Shown one piece after another: positions 7,749 through 17,377 of a stretch of DNA of 64,000 nt. The stretch is from an uncultured Lachnospiraceae bacterium (GTDB lineage Bacteria; Bacillota; Clostridia; Lachnospirales; Lachnospiraceae), in the NCBI GenBank assembly GCA_947630805.1, contig CANRIV010000002.1, forward strand, positions 1 through 64,000. Direction: 5' to 3'. Under the pieces are notes generated by a model. That model saw only the letters and a list, made by a program, of their open reading frames with translations. It did not search any database and was not told the DNA's origin. Positions within the stretch are counted from its first letter, which is position 1, and each line of letters begins with the position of its first letter. The position numbers and the translations under genes were made by a program.

Positions 7749-8366
7749 GTGATTAAAACAGTAAAATTTATTGCGATAGGATATTTATCCGGTAGTATAT
7801 TGTTCGCACGTTTATGTGCAAAACTGCTAAACAAACCTGATATATTACAGGAAAGCAGGGATGGAAATCCTGGAACTGCAAATGCGTTTCAGTATGGCGG
7901 TTTCTTATGTGGAATTGTCACCCTGATGGGTGATCTTGCAAAAGGATTTTTTCCTGTGTTTATATATTGGAAATGTGGTGGAGTTTTGAAGGAATATTCA
8001 ATTATGACAGCATTGGTGCTTGCGGCGCCCGTGTTTGGTCATGCTTTTCCAATTTTTTCGCGATTTCAGGGCGGAAAGGGGATTGCGGTCACGTTTGGTT
8101 GTCTGTTAGGAATATATCCTGAACTCAGACCAGTCCTGATATTTGCGCTGTTATTTATACTTTTTTCTGTTGTATTAAGGATTGTGCCGCATTTCAGCCG
8201 TACGATTGTAACTTATATCGCTGCATTGTTGCTAATGTTTTGTCTAAATTACCCGCCGGGAATTCGGTTAGGGTTTGGACTGATATCAGCTACGGTGCTG
8301 CTACGTTTACATATGAGTAAGGAAACCCGGGAAAAACCGGAGGTGAAGTTGTTGTGGATGCGTTAA
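7749..8366 (+). CDS. plsY: Glycerol-3-phosphate acyltransferase PlsY
   Basis: A 205-residue membrane protein of the PlsY family, which transfers the acyl group from acyl-phosphate to glycerol-3-phosphate to start phospholipid synthesis. Conserved loops are visible: SGSILFARLCAK in loop 1, DGNPGTANAF (family form DGNPGSTN), and GHAFPIFSRFQGGKGIAVTFG for phosphate and glycerol binding. There are about six hydrophobic helices. The start is GTG at 7749 with AAAGGGA ahead; no in-frame ATG is available. It overlaps the next gene by 13 bp, so the two are co-translated. Its link to a glycolipid synthase suggests a dedicated lipid-modification pair rather than the main housekeeping copy. Confidence 0.9.
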   Translation: MIKTVKFIAIGYLSGSILFARLCAKLLNKPDILQESRDGNPGTANAFQYGGFLCGIVTLMGDLAKGFFPVFIYWKCGGVLKEYSIMTALVLAAPVFGHAFPIFSRFQGGKGIAVTFGCLLGIYPELRPVLIFALLFILFSVVLRIVPHFSRTIVTYIAALLLMFCLNYPPGIRLGFGLISATVLLRLHMSKETREKPEVKLLWMR

Positions 8367-9472
8367 TATTAAGCTGCGGTACAGGAGGTGGACACAATTC
8401 TGCCGCGAAAGCCATAAAAGAAGAATGTATTAGCAGAGGATGGGGCGCTGTGATGTTGAATCCATATACTCTGTGTGGAACACGTACAGCTAAATTAATT
8501 GACAAAACGTACGTCCGTCTTGTTCAGCGATTCCCGGAAGGGTTTGGCTTTATTTATCAGCTTGGCGAATGGTATCGCCGGTTACCGTTTCGCTCTCCGG
8601 TGTATTTTTTCAATCAAAAAGCCGCGGACCGTATGAAAGAATACCTGAAAGACAAAAAATTTGATGTGATAATTATGACACATTTGTTTGCAGGAGAAAT
8701 TTTGACATGGCTCAAACATAGTGGCACCGACATACCGCCGACTGTTTATGTGGCTACGGATTATACATGTATTCCATTTACTGAGGAGATAGAATGTGAT
8801 GCCTATGTCATACCAGCAAAGGAATTGTCAGAAGATTTTGTAAAGAGGGGCATACCGGAAAGCCGTATCTATCCGCTCGGTATCCCTGTACAGGCATCTT
8901 TTCGCAAACCCCTTATTTGTTCTAAAGCAAAAGAAGCATTAGGATTGGAAAAGGATATAAATTATTTTCTGATATCCGGAGGAAGTATGGGAGCGGGAAA
9001 ACTTTCCTCTATTGTAAAAAAACTTCAGACACTATGCGGCAGCAGAGAACGCCTCATTGTAATATGCGGCAGCAATCATAAACTCTACAAAAAGTTGCAA
9101 AAGAAGTATGGAAAGAATGTCATATTACTGCAACACACAGAGCGTATGGCAGAGTATATACGTGCAAGCGAAATTTATTTTACCAAGCCGGGAGGACTTT
9201 CCTCCACGGAAGCTGCCGTTATGGGAACGGTACTTGTACATTTGCCGCCGATTCCCGGCTGCGAAACAAAGAATGTAAAATTTTTTACAAAACATGATAT
9301 GAGCCTCCGGTTGAGAAATTCTAAAGGTGGAGTTTACCGGACGCTTTCAGGTCTTACGAATCCAGAAAAACGGAATGGTATGCAGTACTGCCAGCAGAAA
9401 ATTGTCTGTGGAAATGCTGCCGAAACAATATGCAATCTTTTGCAACAGCTGGTGGCAGGTAATATATCGTAA
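8354..9472 (+). CDS. Diacylglycerol glycosyltransferase-like protein (MGDG synthase / MurG fold)
   Basis: 372 residues. The N-terminal half resembles the MGDG-synthase N-domain (SCGTGGGHNSAAKAI, VIIMTHLFAGEIL, VATDYTC). The C-terminal half is a GT28-type nucleotide-sugar domain with SGGSMGAGKLSSIV, VICGSNHKLYKKL and FTKPGGLSSTEAAVMG, the last being the UDP-sugar binding loop. It most likely adds a sugar to diacylglycerol at the inner membrane face. The start is GTG at 8354, because GGAGGTGA lies seven bases ahead and overlaps the end of plsY. Together with PlsY it forms a small lipid operon. The sugar donor and number of sugars added are unknown. Confidence 0.87.
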   Translation: MDALILSCGTGGGHNSAAKAIKEECISRGWGAVMLNPYTLCGTRTAKLIDKTYVRLVQRFPEGFGFIYQLGEWYRRLPFRSPVYFFNQKAADRMKEYLKDKKFDVIIMTHLFAGEILTWLKHSGTDIPPTVYVATDYTCIPFTEEIECDAYVIPAKELSEDFVKRGIPESRIYPLGIPVQASFRKPLICSKAKEALGLEKDINYFLISGGSMGAGKLSSIVKKLQTLCGSRERLIVICGSNHKLYKKLQKKYGKNVILLQHTERMAEYIRASEIYFTKPGGLSSTEAAVMGTVLVHLPPIPGCETKNVKFFTKHDMSLRLRNSKGGVYRTLSGLTNPEKRNGMQYCQQKIVCGNAAETICNLLQQLVAGNIS

Positions 9473-9513
9473 AGACAGACATTATCAATCACAAAATTAT
9501 GAAGGAGAATCTT

Positions 9514-10098
9514 ATGTCAGCTTCAGATATTACAAAAAAAGCACTGGCGCAGAGCCTGAAAGAGTTAGGAGCGAAAAAAATATTTGACAAAATTACAGTG
9601 GCAGATATCACTGACCGTTGTGGAGTAAACCGTCAGACATTTTATTATCATTTTAATGACAAATATGAACTGCTCGGCTGGATTTATACACAGGAACTTT
9701 TTATTCCTCTGACGAAAGATTTAACTCTTGAAAACTGGCCGGAAAAAATATTAGAGCTATTAAAATATATGAAAAATCAGAGAAAATTTATTATGAATAC
9801 GATTGAGTCTTCCAACAATTTTTTTGCTGAATATTTACAGAACGTATTGATGGAACTGTTTATAAAAGAAATCGAGGCGTTGGAATTTTATCAGAAGCTG
9901 AATGAAGAGGAAAGAAGAATTTATGCAAAATTTTTTGCTTACGGATTGTGCGGAGTTATTGTAGACTGGGCAAGAGAAGGAATGAAGAAAAATGAAAATG
10001 AACTCAGCAGTCTGTTAGAGCGTATGTTATTTAATATAGAACGGATAGGACATGAATTTTATATTTACCACAAAAATGAACAAGTGTCTAAAAAATAG
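9514..10098 (+). CDS. TetR/AcrR family transcriptional regulator
   Basis: 194 residues. The DNA-binding helix-turn-helix is ITVADITDRCGVNRQTFYYHFNDKYELL, close to the DhaS-like branch of TetR regulators. The rest is helical, with a C-terminal ligand domain ending IGHEFYIYHKN. The ATG at 9514 is chosen since AAGGAGA lies directly ahead; an ATG 15 bases upstream overlaps that ribosome site. The following two genes encode a heptad-repeat lipoprotein and an MMPL exporter in the same direction, so it probably represses the exporter and senses its substrate. Confidence 0.9.
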   Translation: MSASDITKKALAQSLKELGAKKIFDKITVADITDRCGVNRQTFYYHFNDKYELLGWIYTQELFIPLTKDLTLENWPEKILELLKYMKNQRKFIMNTIESSNNFFAEYLQNVLMELFIKEIEALEFYQKLNEEERRIYAKFFAYGLCGVIVDWAREGMKKNENELSSLLERMLFNIERIGHEFYIYHKNEQVSKK

Positions 10099-10191
10099 GC
10101 TCATGTAAAATAATGTATAGTGACATTGGAATTGCGGAAAGTATACTGTTTAATAGACAGAAATAAACTTTCAATAAAGGAGGAAAATGTC

Positions 10192-12336
10192 ATGAACAGA
10201 TATTTGAAAAAAAGTGTAAGTTTATTATTGGCTGTATCTGTAGCGTCTTTTGGAATGACAGGATGTGATACGGGTTTGGAGCAGAACGAAGAAGTGGTAA
10301 AGACTTCTGTGAAGGCAGATAATGTAAATCTGGAAGCGCTTCTAAATAGTAAAGTGGTAAATGCAGAGGCTGTAGAGAAAAGAGAAACAGTCTATGTAGA
10401 GATGGATGAAGACGGAAAGGTAACAGATACTACGGTAAGTGATGTGTTATCAGTTTCCGGGAAAGAAAATATCAGTGATTATTCTAATTTATCAGAAATT
10501 GTAAATGTTGATGGCACGGAACAGTTTGCCAAAAATAACCAGGGGGAACTTATCTGGGAGAATAAAGGAAAAAACATTAAGTATCAGGGAAAGACAACAA
10601 TGGAGACTCCGGTCAAAGTTCATGTGAAATATTTCCTGAATGGTGAGGAATTGTCCGCAAAAGAACTTGCCGGAAAAAGCGGAAAAGTAAAAATTGTTTA
10701 TTCTTATGAAAATAACGCAAAAAATGAGAAGGGAAAATTCATTCCTTTTCTTTTTTTAACCGGATTGGTATTAGATGATAATTTTACGAATGTTGAAGTA
10801 GAAAATGGAAAAGTCATCGGACAGGATGGAAAACAGATTGTGATTGGTTATAGCGTTCCCGGGTTTCAGGATTATCTGACAGACAGCCTTGACGGAATGG
10901 AGAGTTATTTGGACAAAATCGAACTTCCGGAAACCGTGACGATTACGGCAGATACGAAGGCCTTTTCCAGCAGTATGGCAATCAGTATTGCCACTTCTGA
11001 ATTAGGAGATTTTAATTTGTCAGATACTTTTGATTTTTCAGATATGAAAGGTCAGATGAATGAACTTCAAAATGGGGGAACACAGCTTGAGACGGGCGCA
11101 GATACTCTCTACAATGGAGCCGGCTCTTTACAAGATGGAACGAAAACGCTGGCAGGAGGAACAGCGCAGTTGAAAGACGGAAGTGAAAAACTGTATGACG
11201 GCACATCTGAACTGTTATCAAAATATAAACTGTTTCATACAGGAATTCTTTCCGGGTCTAAGGATTTAAAAGATGGAGCAGATGAACTGTATAATGGCTC
11301 GGCAACATTGGCTTCCGGTGCAAAAAAAGCGGCGTCAGGAGCAGGCGAACTGGCTTCAGGATTAAAGGAGGCAAAAGCAGCCTTTGAAGATACGAAAACA
11401 ACACAGGGCTTAGTCAGCGGCTCCAAGGCATTGAAAGACGGCATTACAGAAGTAAAGAATGGCGTCGGTGAATTTGTACAGACGTTCAGCAAAACACCGG
11501 ATACGATTCAGGCACAGATTGACGGAATCATTTCTCAGATTTCTCAGGCAACCGGTGGAGCGATTGGTAAGGAAGATGCTTTAAATCAGACGGTGCAGGG
11601 AATTGAAGCGGAAGTAAAAAAAGGAACGCCGCTTGATGCTGTTCTGGAATCCATGGGTCTTGATACAAATGTTTACTATTCATTGTTGCAGGCGTATTAT
11701 AGCGTGCAGACACTGAAGAGTGTAAAAGGTACTTTTGAACAACAGATTACAGGAAACGCTGAAAAAATACAGGCTTTGACGAACGGTTTGACCCAGCTGG
11801 AAAATGGCGGAAATGCTTTGTCTACCGGAATTAACCAGTTATATGATGGTGTAAAACAGTTATCGAGTGGGGCAGATGCACTCTCTGATAAAAAAGAAGG
11901 ATTACCGGCGTTGGAGGAAGGAGCAGATACTCTAAAAAAAGGATTAAAAACTCTGTACGATGGAACAAAATCTATGAACAGCGAATTAAATGTCAATAGT
12001 CCGAAAATTAAAAGCGGTATTCAGGCGCTGAACAGTGGCGCAGCAAAAGTACAAAATGGATCGAAAGAGCTGGCAGATGGCGCGGATGTTCTGGACAATG
12101 GTGTATATACTCTGGTAGATGGAGTAAAGGAATTGAAAAATGGAATTGTGCAGTTAAATGATGAAGGAATCAGTAAGCTGACAGAAGCGTTTGGGGAGAA
12201 AGTTCCGGAAGTAGTAGATGTTGTAGATTCTGCACTGAACAGAGGAAAAGAATACCATTCCTTTAGCGGAATTCATGATGGAATGACCGGGTCTGTAAAG
12301 TTTATTTTTAAGACAGCGGAAATCACAGCAGAATAG
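10192..12336 (+). CDS. YhgE/Pip-like lipoprotein with L-x-x-G heptad repeats
   Basis: 714 residues from the ATG at 10192 (AAAGGAGG ahead). A lipoprotein signal ends ASFGMTGC. Residues about 20-280 form a beta-rich domain. The remainder is dominated by heptads of the form LxxGxxx (LYNGAGSLQDGTKTLAGG, LKDGADELYNGSATLASG, LEEGADTLKKGLKTLYDG), expected to make long helical hairpins outside the cell. Such heptads are typical of YhgE/Pip proteins, but those usually have membrane helices at both ends; here only a lipid anchor is present. It ends 15 bp before an MMPL transporter, so an adaptor or shaft role for that exporter is likely but inferred. Confidence 0.8.
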   Translation: MNRYLKKSVSLLLAVSVASFGMTGCDTGLEQNEEVVKTSVKADNVNLEALLNSKVVNAEAVEKRETVYVEMDEDGKVTDTTVSDVLSVSGKENISDYSNLSEIVNVDGTEQFAKNNQGELIWENKGKNIKYQGKTTMETPVKVHVKYFLNGEELSAKELAGKSGKVKIVYSYENNAKNEKGKFIPFLFLTGLVLDDNFTNVEVENGKVIGQDGKQIVIGYSVPGFQDYLTDSLDGMESYLDKIELPETVTITADTKAFSSSMAISIATSELGDFNLSDTFDFSDMKGQMNELQNGGTQLETGADTLYNGAGSLQDGTKTLAGGTAQLKDGSEKLYDGTSELLSKYKLFHTGILSGSKDLKDGADELYNGSATLASGAKKAASGAGELASGLKEAKAAFEDTKTTQGLVSGSKALKDGITEVKNGVGEFVQTFSKTPDTIQAQIDGIISQISQATGGAIGKEDALNQTVQGIEAEVKKGTPLDAVLESMGLDTNVYYSLLQAYYSVQTLKSVKGTFEQQITGNAEKIQALTNGLTQLENGGNALSTGINQLYDGVKQLSSGADALSDKKEGLPALEEGADTLKKGLKTLYDGTKSMNSELNVNSPKIKSGIQALNSGAAKVQNGSKELADGADVLDNGVYTLVDGVKELKNGIVQLNDEGISKLTEAFGEKVPEVVDVVDSALNRGKEYHSFSGIHDGMTGSVKFIFKTAEITAE

Positions 12337-12351
12337 AAAGGGAGCGGTAAA

Positions 12352-14421
12352 ATGAAACGATTTGGAAATTTTGTGGTGAAAGCCAGATATATCATTTTAA
12401 TTCTAAGCATACTCCTTTTAATACCGGCAGCAATCGGCTATTTTAATACAAGAGTCAATTATGATCTGCTGTATTATCTGCCGGATGGAATAGATACGAT
12501 GGAAGGGCAGCAGATTCTCATGGATGATTTTGGATCCGGAGCTTTTGGAATCCTTCTGGTAGAAAATATGGATGATTATCATGTCGCAGAACTGAAAGAT
12601 AAAATTGAAGGAGTAGACCACGTAAAGAATGTTCTGTGGTACAACAGCTTTGCGGATTTGAGTATTCCAAAAAGTATGTTGCCCCAGAAAATTTATGACA
12701 CATTTAATGCAGAAAATTCCACAATTATGATGGTAATTTTTGATGATACCAGTTCCGGTGATGGAACGATGAAAGCGATTGAGAAAATCCGGACCGTAAC
12801 AGATCATCAATGCAAAGTCAGTGGAATTTCAGCAATCGTTACAGATACAAAAGCTCTTTCCGAGCAGGAAACGCCAATTTATGTGGGGATAGCCGTTCTT
12901 ATTTCAATTGTGATTTTGGCACTGCTGATGGATTCATGGGCGATTCCGATATTCTTTCTGCTAAGTATCGGAATGGCAATTATTTATAATTTAGGCAGTA
13001 ATTTTGTTGTGGGAGAAATCTCTTATGTGACAAAGGCTCTGGCAGCCGTATTACAGCTTGCAGTTACGATGGATTATTCGATTTTTCTGTGGCACAGTTA
13101 TGAAGAAAATTTGAAAAAAAATCATGGAAAACGAGAGGAGGCTATGGCAGATGCCATCTCTTCTACGATTTCATCTGTTGTGGGAAGTTCTGTCACGACA
13201 GTTGCAGGCTTCATTGCACTCTGCTTTATGAGTTTTACTTTGGGAATGGATTTGGGTGTTGTTATGGCAAAAGGAGTCATCCTCGGGGTAATCAGTTGTG
13301 TTACTATTCTGCCATCAATGATTCTGGTATTCCATAAATTACTTGAAAAGACTGCACACAGACAGCTGCTGCCGGAATTTCGCAGAATTCCAAACTTTAT
13401 CACAAAGCATTATCTTCTTTTTTTCATTATTTTTTTGGTATTGCTGGTACCTGCAATTTTCGGAAACACTCATACGAAAGTTTACTTTGATTTATCGCGA
13501 AGTCTTCCGGAATCTCTTGACTGTATTCAGGCGCGGGAAACGATATCTGATAAGTATCATTTAAGTTCTGCTAACATTGTTTTGCTTGACGCAGACACAC
13601 CGAAAAAGACGGTGAAACAAATGATGGAAGAAATGAAACAGGTCGATGGTGTAGAAACTGTGCTTGGGCTGGAGAGTGTATTAGACAATTCTATTCCGGA
13701 TTCTTTTATTCCAAAAGAACTGACTTCTAATTTCAGGACGGATGATTATGAGATGTTTGTTTTTATGTCTTCTTATACCAATGGAACAGAAGAGGCAAAC
13801 AAACAATGTAATACAGTAGAGAAAATAATTAAAAAATATGATAAAACAGGAATGTTAGTAGGAGAAGCAGCGTGTACCAGAGATTTGATTGAAATCACAG
13901 ATAAGGACTTTAAGATAGTAAGTTTTGTTTCTGTTTTCCTGATTTTACTTATTATCGCATTGGTATTTCGCTCTGTTTCCATTCCGGTGTTCTTAGTTGC
14001 ACTGATTGAGTTTGGTATTTTTGTCAATATGGGAATTCCGTATTATACAGGAAAGACTTTGCCGTTTATTGCCTCCATTGTTATTGGAACGATACAGCTT
14101 GGTGCGACAGTGGATTATGCAATTCTAATGACAAACCGGTACAAATACGAAAGAAATCTTGGAAAAGAAAGAAAAGAGGCGGCAAGAGACGCACTGGCAA
14201 TTTCCATGAAGTCTGTTATTGTAAGCGCGCTGACCTTTTTTGGAGCTACTTTTGGCGTCGGAGTCTATTCCAGCATTGACATGATTAGTTCACTCTGTCT
14301 TCTGATGGCGAGAGGTGCGATTATCAGTATGATTTGTGTTATTTGTATTTTGCCTACATTTTATATCTTGTTTGATAAAATAATTGTGGCCGGAAGTTTT
14401 CGATTCTTGAATAAAAAATAA
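12352..14421 (+). CDS. MMPL/RND-superfamily membrane exporter
   Basis: 689 residues, two repeats of one helix, a soluble loop and five helices each (12 segments in total). The first half has TKALAAVLQLAVTMDYSIFLWHSYEE and SSVVGSSVTTVAGFIALCF; the second has IGTIQLGATVDYAILMTNRYKYER and SVIVSALTFFGATFGVG. The aspartates in MDYS and VDYA fit the proton relay of MMPL proteins. The start has GGGAGCGG ahead. It forms an operon with the heptad-repeat lipoprotein and the TetR regulator. The exported substrate could be a lipid, drug or peptide. Confidence 0.92.
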   Translation: MKRFGNFVVKARYIILILSILLLIPAAIGYFNTRVNYDLLYYLPDGIDTMEGQQILMDDFGSGAFGILLVENMDDYHVAELKDKIEGVDHVKNVLWYNSFADLSIPKSMLPQKIYDTFNAENSTIMMVIFDDTSSGDGTMKAIEKIRTVTDHQCKVSGISAIVTDTKALSEQETPIYVGIAVLISIVILALLMDSWAIPIFFLLSIGMAIIYNLGSNFVVGEISYVTKALAAVLQLAVTMDYSIFLWHSYEENLKKNHGKREEAMADAISSTISSVVGSSVTTVAGFIALCFMSFTLGMDLGVVMAKGVILGVISCVTILPSMILVFHKLLEKTAHRQLLPEFRRIPNFITKHYLLFFIIFLVLLVPAIFGNTHTKVYFDLSRSLPESLDCIQARETISDKYHLSSANIVLLDADTPKKTVKQMMEEMKQVDGVETVLGLESVLDNSIPDSFIPKELTSNFRTDDYEMFVFMSSYTNGTEEANKQCNTVEKIIKKYDKTGMLVGEAACTRDLIEITDKDFKIVSFVSVFLILLIIALVFRSVSIPVFLVALIEFGIFVNMGIPYYTGKTLPFIASIVIGTIQLGATVDYAILMTNRYKYERNLGKERKEAARDALAISMKSVIVSALTFFGATFGVGVYSSIDMISSLCLLMARGAIISMICVICILPTFYILFDKIIVAGSFRFLNKK

Positions 14422-14424
14422 TAT

Positions 14425-14490
14425 AAAAAACTCCTATATATCAGAAAATGATGAGGAAATTCCTTAAAAATGATATATAGGAGTTTTCTT
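14425..14490. terminator. Bidirectional terminator
   Basis: A long inverted repeat: AAAAACTCCTATATATCA on one side pairs with TGATATATAGGAGTTTT on the other, with A- and T-runs at both ends. It serves both the MMPL operon and the convergent acyltransferase. Confidence 0.9.
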
Positions 14491-14505
14491 TATATATATT
14501 TTTAT

Positions 14506-15642
14506 TTATTTTTCGCTTAATGATTCTGATTTATCTTTACGCATTTTCTGCAAAATAAATGCAGCTTTTTTCTTCCAGTAAGCAACAATATTGTCACAGT
14601 TGCGGTAAAACCAGTTTTCAAATATTCTTCCTACTGTTATCTGACGCAATAAATCAATCAGAATACAAAGGATAAATACACATGATACTTTGAGAAACAT
14701 GTGCAAATATGGATTCATCATAAAATGAATATTTGGAGAAAGTTTTTCCCAAATATACGGACGCAGAAACTCATTGTCATGAATCAGATAAATACCCAAT
14801 ACGGTAGTAGAGATGCGATTGATGAATTTACTTGTAAAATTCAAATTTGCAAAATATAGAAAAATAAATATCGCACTGGATAAAGAGAAAACACTGTAAA
14901 TATCTTGTATTGGCGTTAAATGTGACACAAGTGCAGATGATTTAAGCATATATGAGCCAAAATCCAGTCCAAATGTAATGAGAGCCATGCACAGCATAGA
15001 CAGCAATCCCAGCAACAGATTATATTGATTTTTATATGTAACCTTTTTATAAATATGCAGCTTAATATATCCGCCGATAATATATAGTACTAAGAAGAAA
15101 TCCAACTCGCTAAAGAGCCATGTATTGATAATCGTAGGGATAACAGAGTACATAATAAATAATATCATAACAAGTAGTGTATACTGTTTTCTGTTCATGG
15201 AACGCAGCCAGGGATTGATAAACGGTACAAGGAAGTAGAATAAAATATAATATAAGATGTACCAGTTTATATTCCAAAACAGTGGAAAGAAAGATTTGAT
15301 AAGATCCTTTGGCGTCAGTGGAACTAATTTAAAAATGTAAAGAATAAATGCGATGACAACAGAATAAAAAACAACTTCAGCAATCAGCGTTACAACTTTT
15401 CTGTAATGGTTTTTGCCATTGGAAGATATTAGGAAAAATCCGGTAATTAAAGCAAAAACAGCGCAGGAGGCTCTGCCGAACAGCCCTGCAATCTGTATAA
15501 ATGTATAAGGAATAGAAAAATTTTCCCAGCCCGGGCTAGGAAAACCACCATGAACATGATAGTGGTGCATAATAATTAAAATAATACATAGAATACGCAA
15601 TAATTCTAAACTGGAGTTTCTTTCTTTTTTCTTTGTCTGCAT
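14506..15642 (-). CDS. Acyltransferase 3 family membrane protein
   Basis: 378 residues with about ten hydrophobic helices. The N-terminus SSLELLRILCIILIIMHHYHVHGG is the family's first helix with its active-site-like histidines. Later features include LITGFFLIS, WYILYYILFYFLVPFIN and the late helix VLGIYLIHDNEFLRPYIW, where LIHDN/LIHxH near the end is typical. These enzymes acetylate or succinylate sugars and wall polymers at the membrane. The charged C-terminal tail is cytoplasmic. It stands alone, with convergent terminator sharing. Two more family members lie at 26168 and 40822. Confidence 0.88.
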   Translation of the reverse strand: MQTKKKERNSSLELLRILCIILIIMHHYHVHGGFPSPGWENFSIPYTFIQIAGLFGRASCAVFALITGFFLISSNGKNHYRKVVTLIAEVVFYSVVIAFILYIFKLVPLTPKDLIKSFFPLFWNINWYILYYILFYFLVPFINPWLRSMNRKQYTLLVMILFIMYSVIPTIINTWLFSELDFFLVLYIIGGYIKLHIYKKVTYKNQYNLLLGLLSMLCMALITFGLDFGSYMLKSSALVSHLTPIQDIYSVFSLSSAIFIFLYFANLNFTSKFINRISTTVLGIYLIHDNEFLRPYIWEKLSPNIHFMMNPYLHMFLKVSCVFILCILIDLLRQITVGRIFENWFYRNCDNIVAYWKKKAAFILQKMRKDKSESLSEK

Positions 15643-16065
15643 TGTTTTCTCCGATAAATATATATTTTTTATTTACAAAAATGAAATAAAGTAGGGAACA
15701 CTTCTAAAATTATAATACATAACAAATTTGAATTCAACAGAAAGCGAGAAACAGAGGGAAAAACATCAAAAAACGTTTAAAATAAAGGAAGTTTGAGGAA
15801 TTCTGACAGGTGATGAATCGGTTTGTTTTAGAATTATATGAATCAAAAACTGACAAAATATTCAAAAATAAATTAAATTATGCTATAATCAAATTTTAAA
15901 TTATATTATTTTTGTGAAGAAAATATTTGTCGTGTTTTTGGCAAATATCATGTGAAATCTTTGTGTTCCGATAACAATCTTTTGAAATGTATGTTATATT
16001 AGATTGTGAAGGAGAATCCCTTTGGAAGCATAAATATTTTTGTTTGAGGTGTCGGGAGATTAATT
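15643..16065 (+). other. Intergenic region upstream of HAD phosphatase
   Basis: About 420 bp, very AT-rich, without a gene. The best promoter for the HAD gene is an extended -10 (TGCTATAAT, 15881-15889) with a weak -35 TTCAAA at 15861-15866, spacer 17, about 175 bp ahead of the start. An AAGGAG near 16009 has no convincing ORF after it: a TTG there would give only three codons. Confidence 0.45.
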
Positions 16066-16866
16066 ATGAATAAATTTAAAGGTTATCTTATATGTACGGA
16101 CTGTGATGGTACCCTCACTGATGAAGCGGGAAAAATGTCAGATGAAAATGCCCGGGCAATCCGATACTTCCAATCCGAAGGAGGATTGTTTACTCTTGCC
16201 ACAGGAAGATTTCCGAATCACGTGGATTTGTTTCAAGAACAGTTTCAGGTCAATGCCCCCATCGTTTCTTTAAATGGAACAGCATTATATGATACATATC
16301 AGAAAAAATTGATTCATAAGTGGACAATGAAAAAATCGGAATGTTACAGACTGCTTCAATATGTTCATGAAAATTGGAAAGGGGTTTGGGAATACTGGCT
16401 CAATTATTCTTGTCATGAAAGTACCGGATATAAACCACAGGAACATTGCCCGGATGATGGGAGCCTACAAGAACTCATGGATAAGCTTCCGCAGGAACAG
16501 TTTAAGATTGTTATTGTCCAGCCAAAGGAGATTACTCCGCTGATTCAGAAAGATTTAAAAGAAAAATTCGGAGATATTTTCCGGTTTGATACCAGCTGGA
16601 AAAACGGACTGGAAATTCAGAACATTCATAGCGGAAAAGGTGTCGCAGTGCAATATATGAAAGAGCATTTAAAAGAACACATTCATACAACTGTAGGAAT
16701 CGGAGATTATGAAAATGATATTACCTTGCTGGAATATGCCGATATCGGGTATGCGGTAGACAATGCGCTGGATTGTGTCAAAGCGGCGGCAGATAAAATT
16801 ACAGTAAAAAATACGGAACATGCGATTGCACAGGTTATTAAGGACTTAGAAAATGATAGAAGGTAA
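16066..16866 (+). CDS. Cof-type HAD-IIB phosphatase
   Basis: 266 residues, normal for Cof-type sugar/nucleotide phosphatases. HAD motif I is CTDCDGTLTDE, where the usual second Asp of DxDGT is present. Motif II corresponds to VSLNGTALYD, and motifs III/IV to SGKGVAVQYMKEHL and GIGDYENDITLLEYADIGYAVDNA. The cap domain lies between. GGGAGATTAATT precedes the ATG. Substrate is not predictable within this broad family. Confidence 0.88.
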   Translation: MNKFKGYLICTDCDGTLTDEAGKMSDENARAIRYFQSEGGLFTLATGRFPNHVDLFQEQFQVNAPIVSLNGTALYDTYQKKLIHKWTMKKSECYRLLQYVHENWKGVWEYWLNYSCHESTGYKPQEHCPDDGSLQELMDKLPQEQFKIVIVQPKEITPLIQKDLKEKFGDIFRFDTSWKNGLEIQNIHSGKGVAVQYMKEHLKEHIHTTVGIGDYENDITLLEYADIGYAVDNALDCVKAAADKITVKNTEHAIAQVIKDLENDRR

Positions 16867-16989
16867 ACGACAAAAAATCATGTACGGCAGAGGTCCAAGA
16901 ACATAAAATTAAAAATACACCAAAAGAAAAAGAATAAAATGTGTGGAAGCACAGAGAAAATTGAATAAAATAATAGGAAGGAAAAAGAC

Positions 16990-17361
16990 ATGGATAAAAA
17001 GAAAAAAGTAATTGCAGTAGTGGCTGCGGCAGTAGTGCTCGTTGTTGTCATCATTGTGGGTGTTTCAATCGGACAAAACAATAAAAAGAGTCACACACAG
17101 AATATCACGACCATTTCAAACGGCGAGAGCGGTGTTTCCGGAGAAAACAGCTCTTCCCAGGAATCCCTGACGGCTGCGGAAGATGCAAACAATAAGGGAA
17201 ACAAGGAAACAAATTACTGGGATAACGTAGAAGTGTACGAAGAAACACAGAGGCAAGAAGATATCACAAACAAAAATGGTGAGAAAGTGACAGAAGCGTA
17301 TCCGGGAGAACAGGATGGATGGTCCCCAATTGTATCACCGGATGATTTGAATCAGGAATAA
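16990..17361 (+). CDS. Small membrane-anchored hypothetical protein
   Basis: 123 residues. A short Lys-rich start is followed by one transmembrane helix (VIAVVAAAVVLVVVIIVGVSI) and a polar, Ser/Glu/Asn-rich outside part with no cysteines. It ends EQDGWSPIVSPDDLNQE. GGAAGGAAAAAGAC precedes the ATG. It lies 16 bp before the CDF transporter, so the two are probably co-transcribed. No family is recognised; a low-complexity exposed tail is all that can be said. Confidence 0.75.
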   Translation: MDKKKKVIAVVAAAVVLVVVIIVGVSIGQNNKKSHTQNITTISNGESGVSGENSSSQESLTAAEDANNKGNKETNYWDNVEVYEETQRQEDITNKNGEKVTEAYPGEQDGWSPIVSPDDLNQE

Positions 17362-17377
17362 TTTGTGAGGTTAAAGA

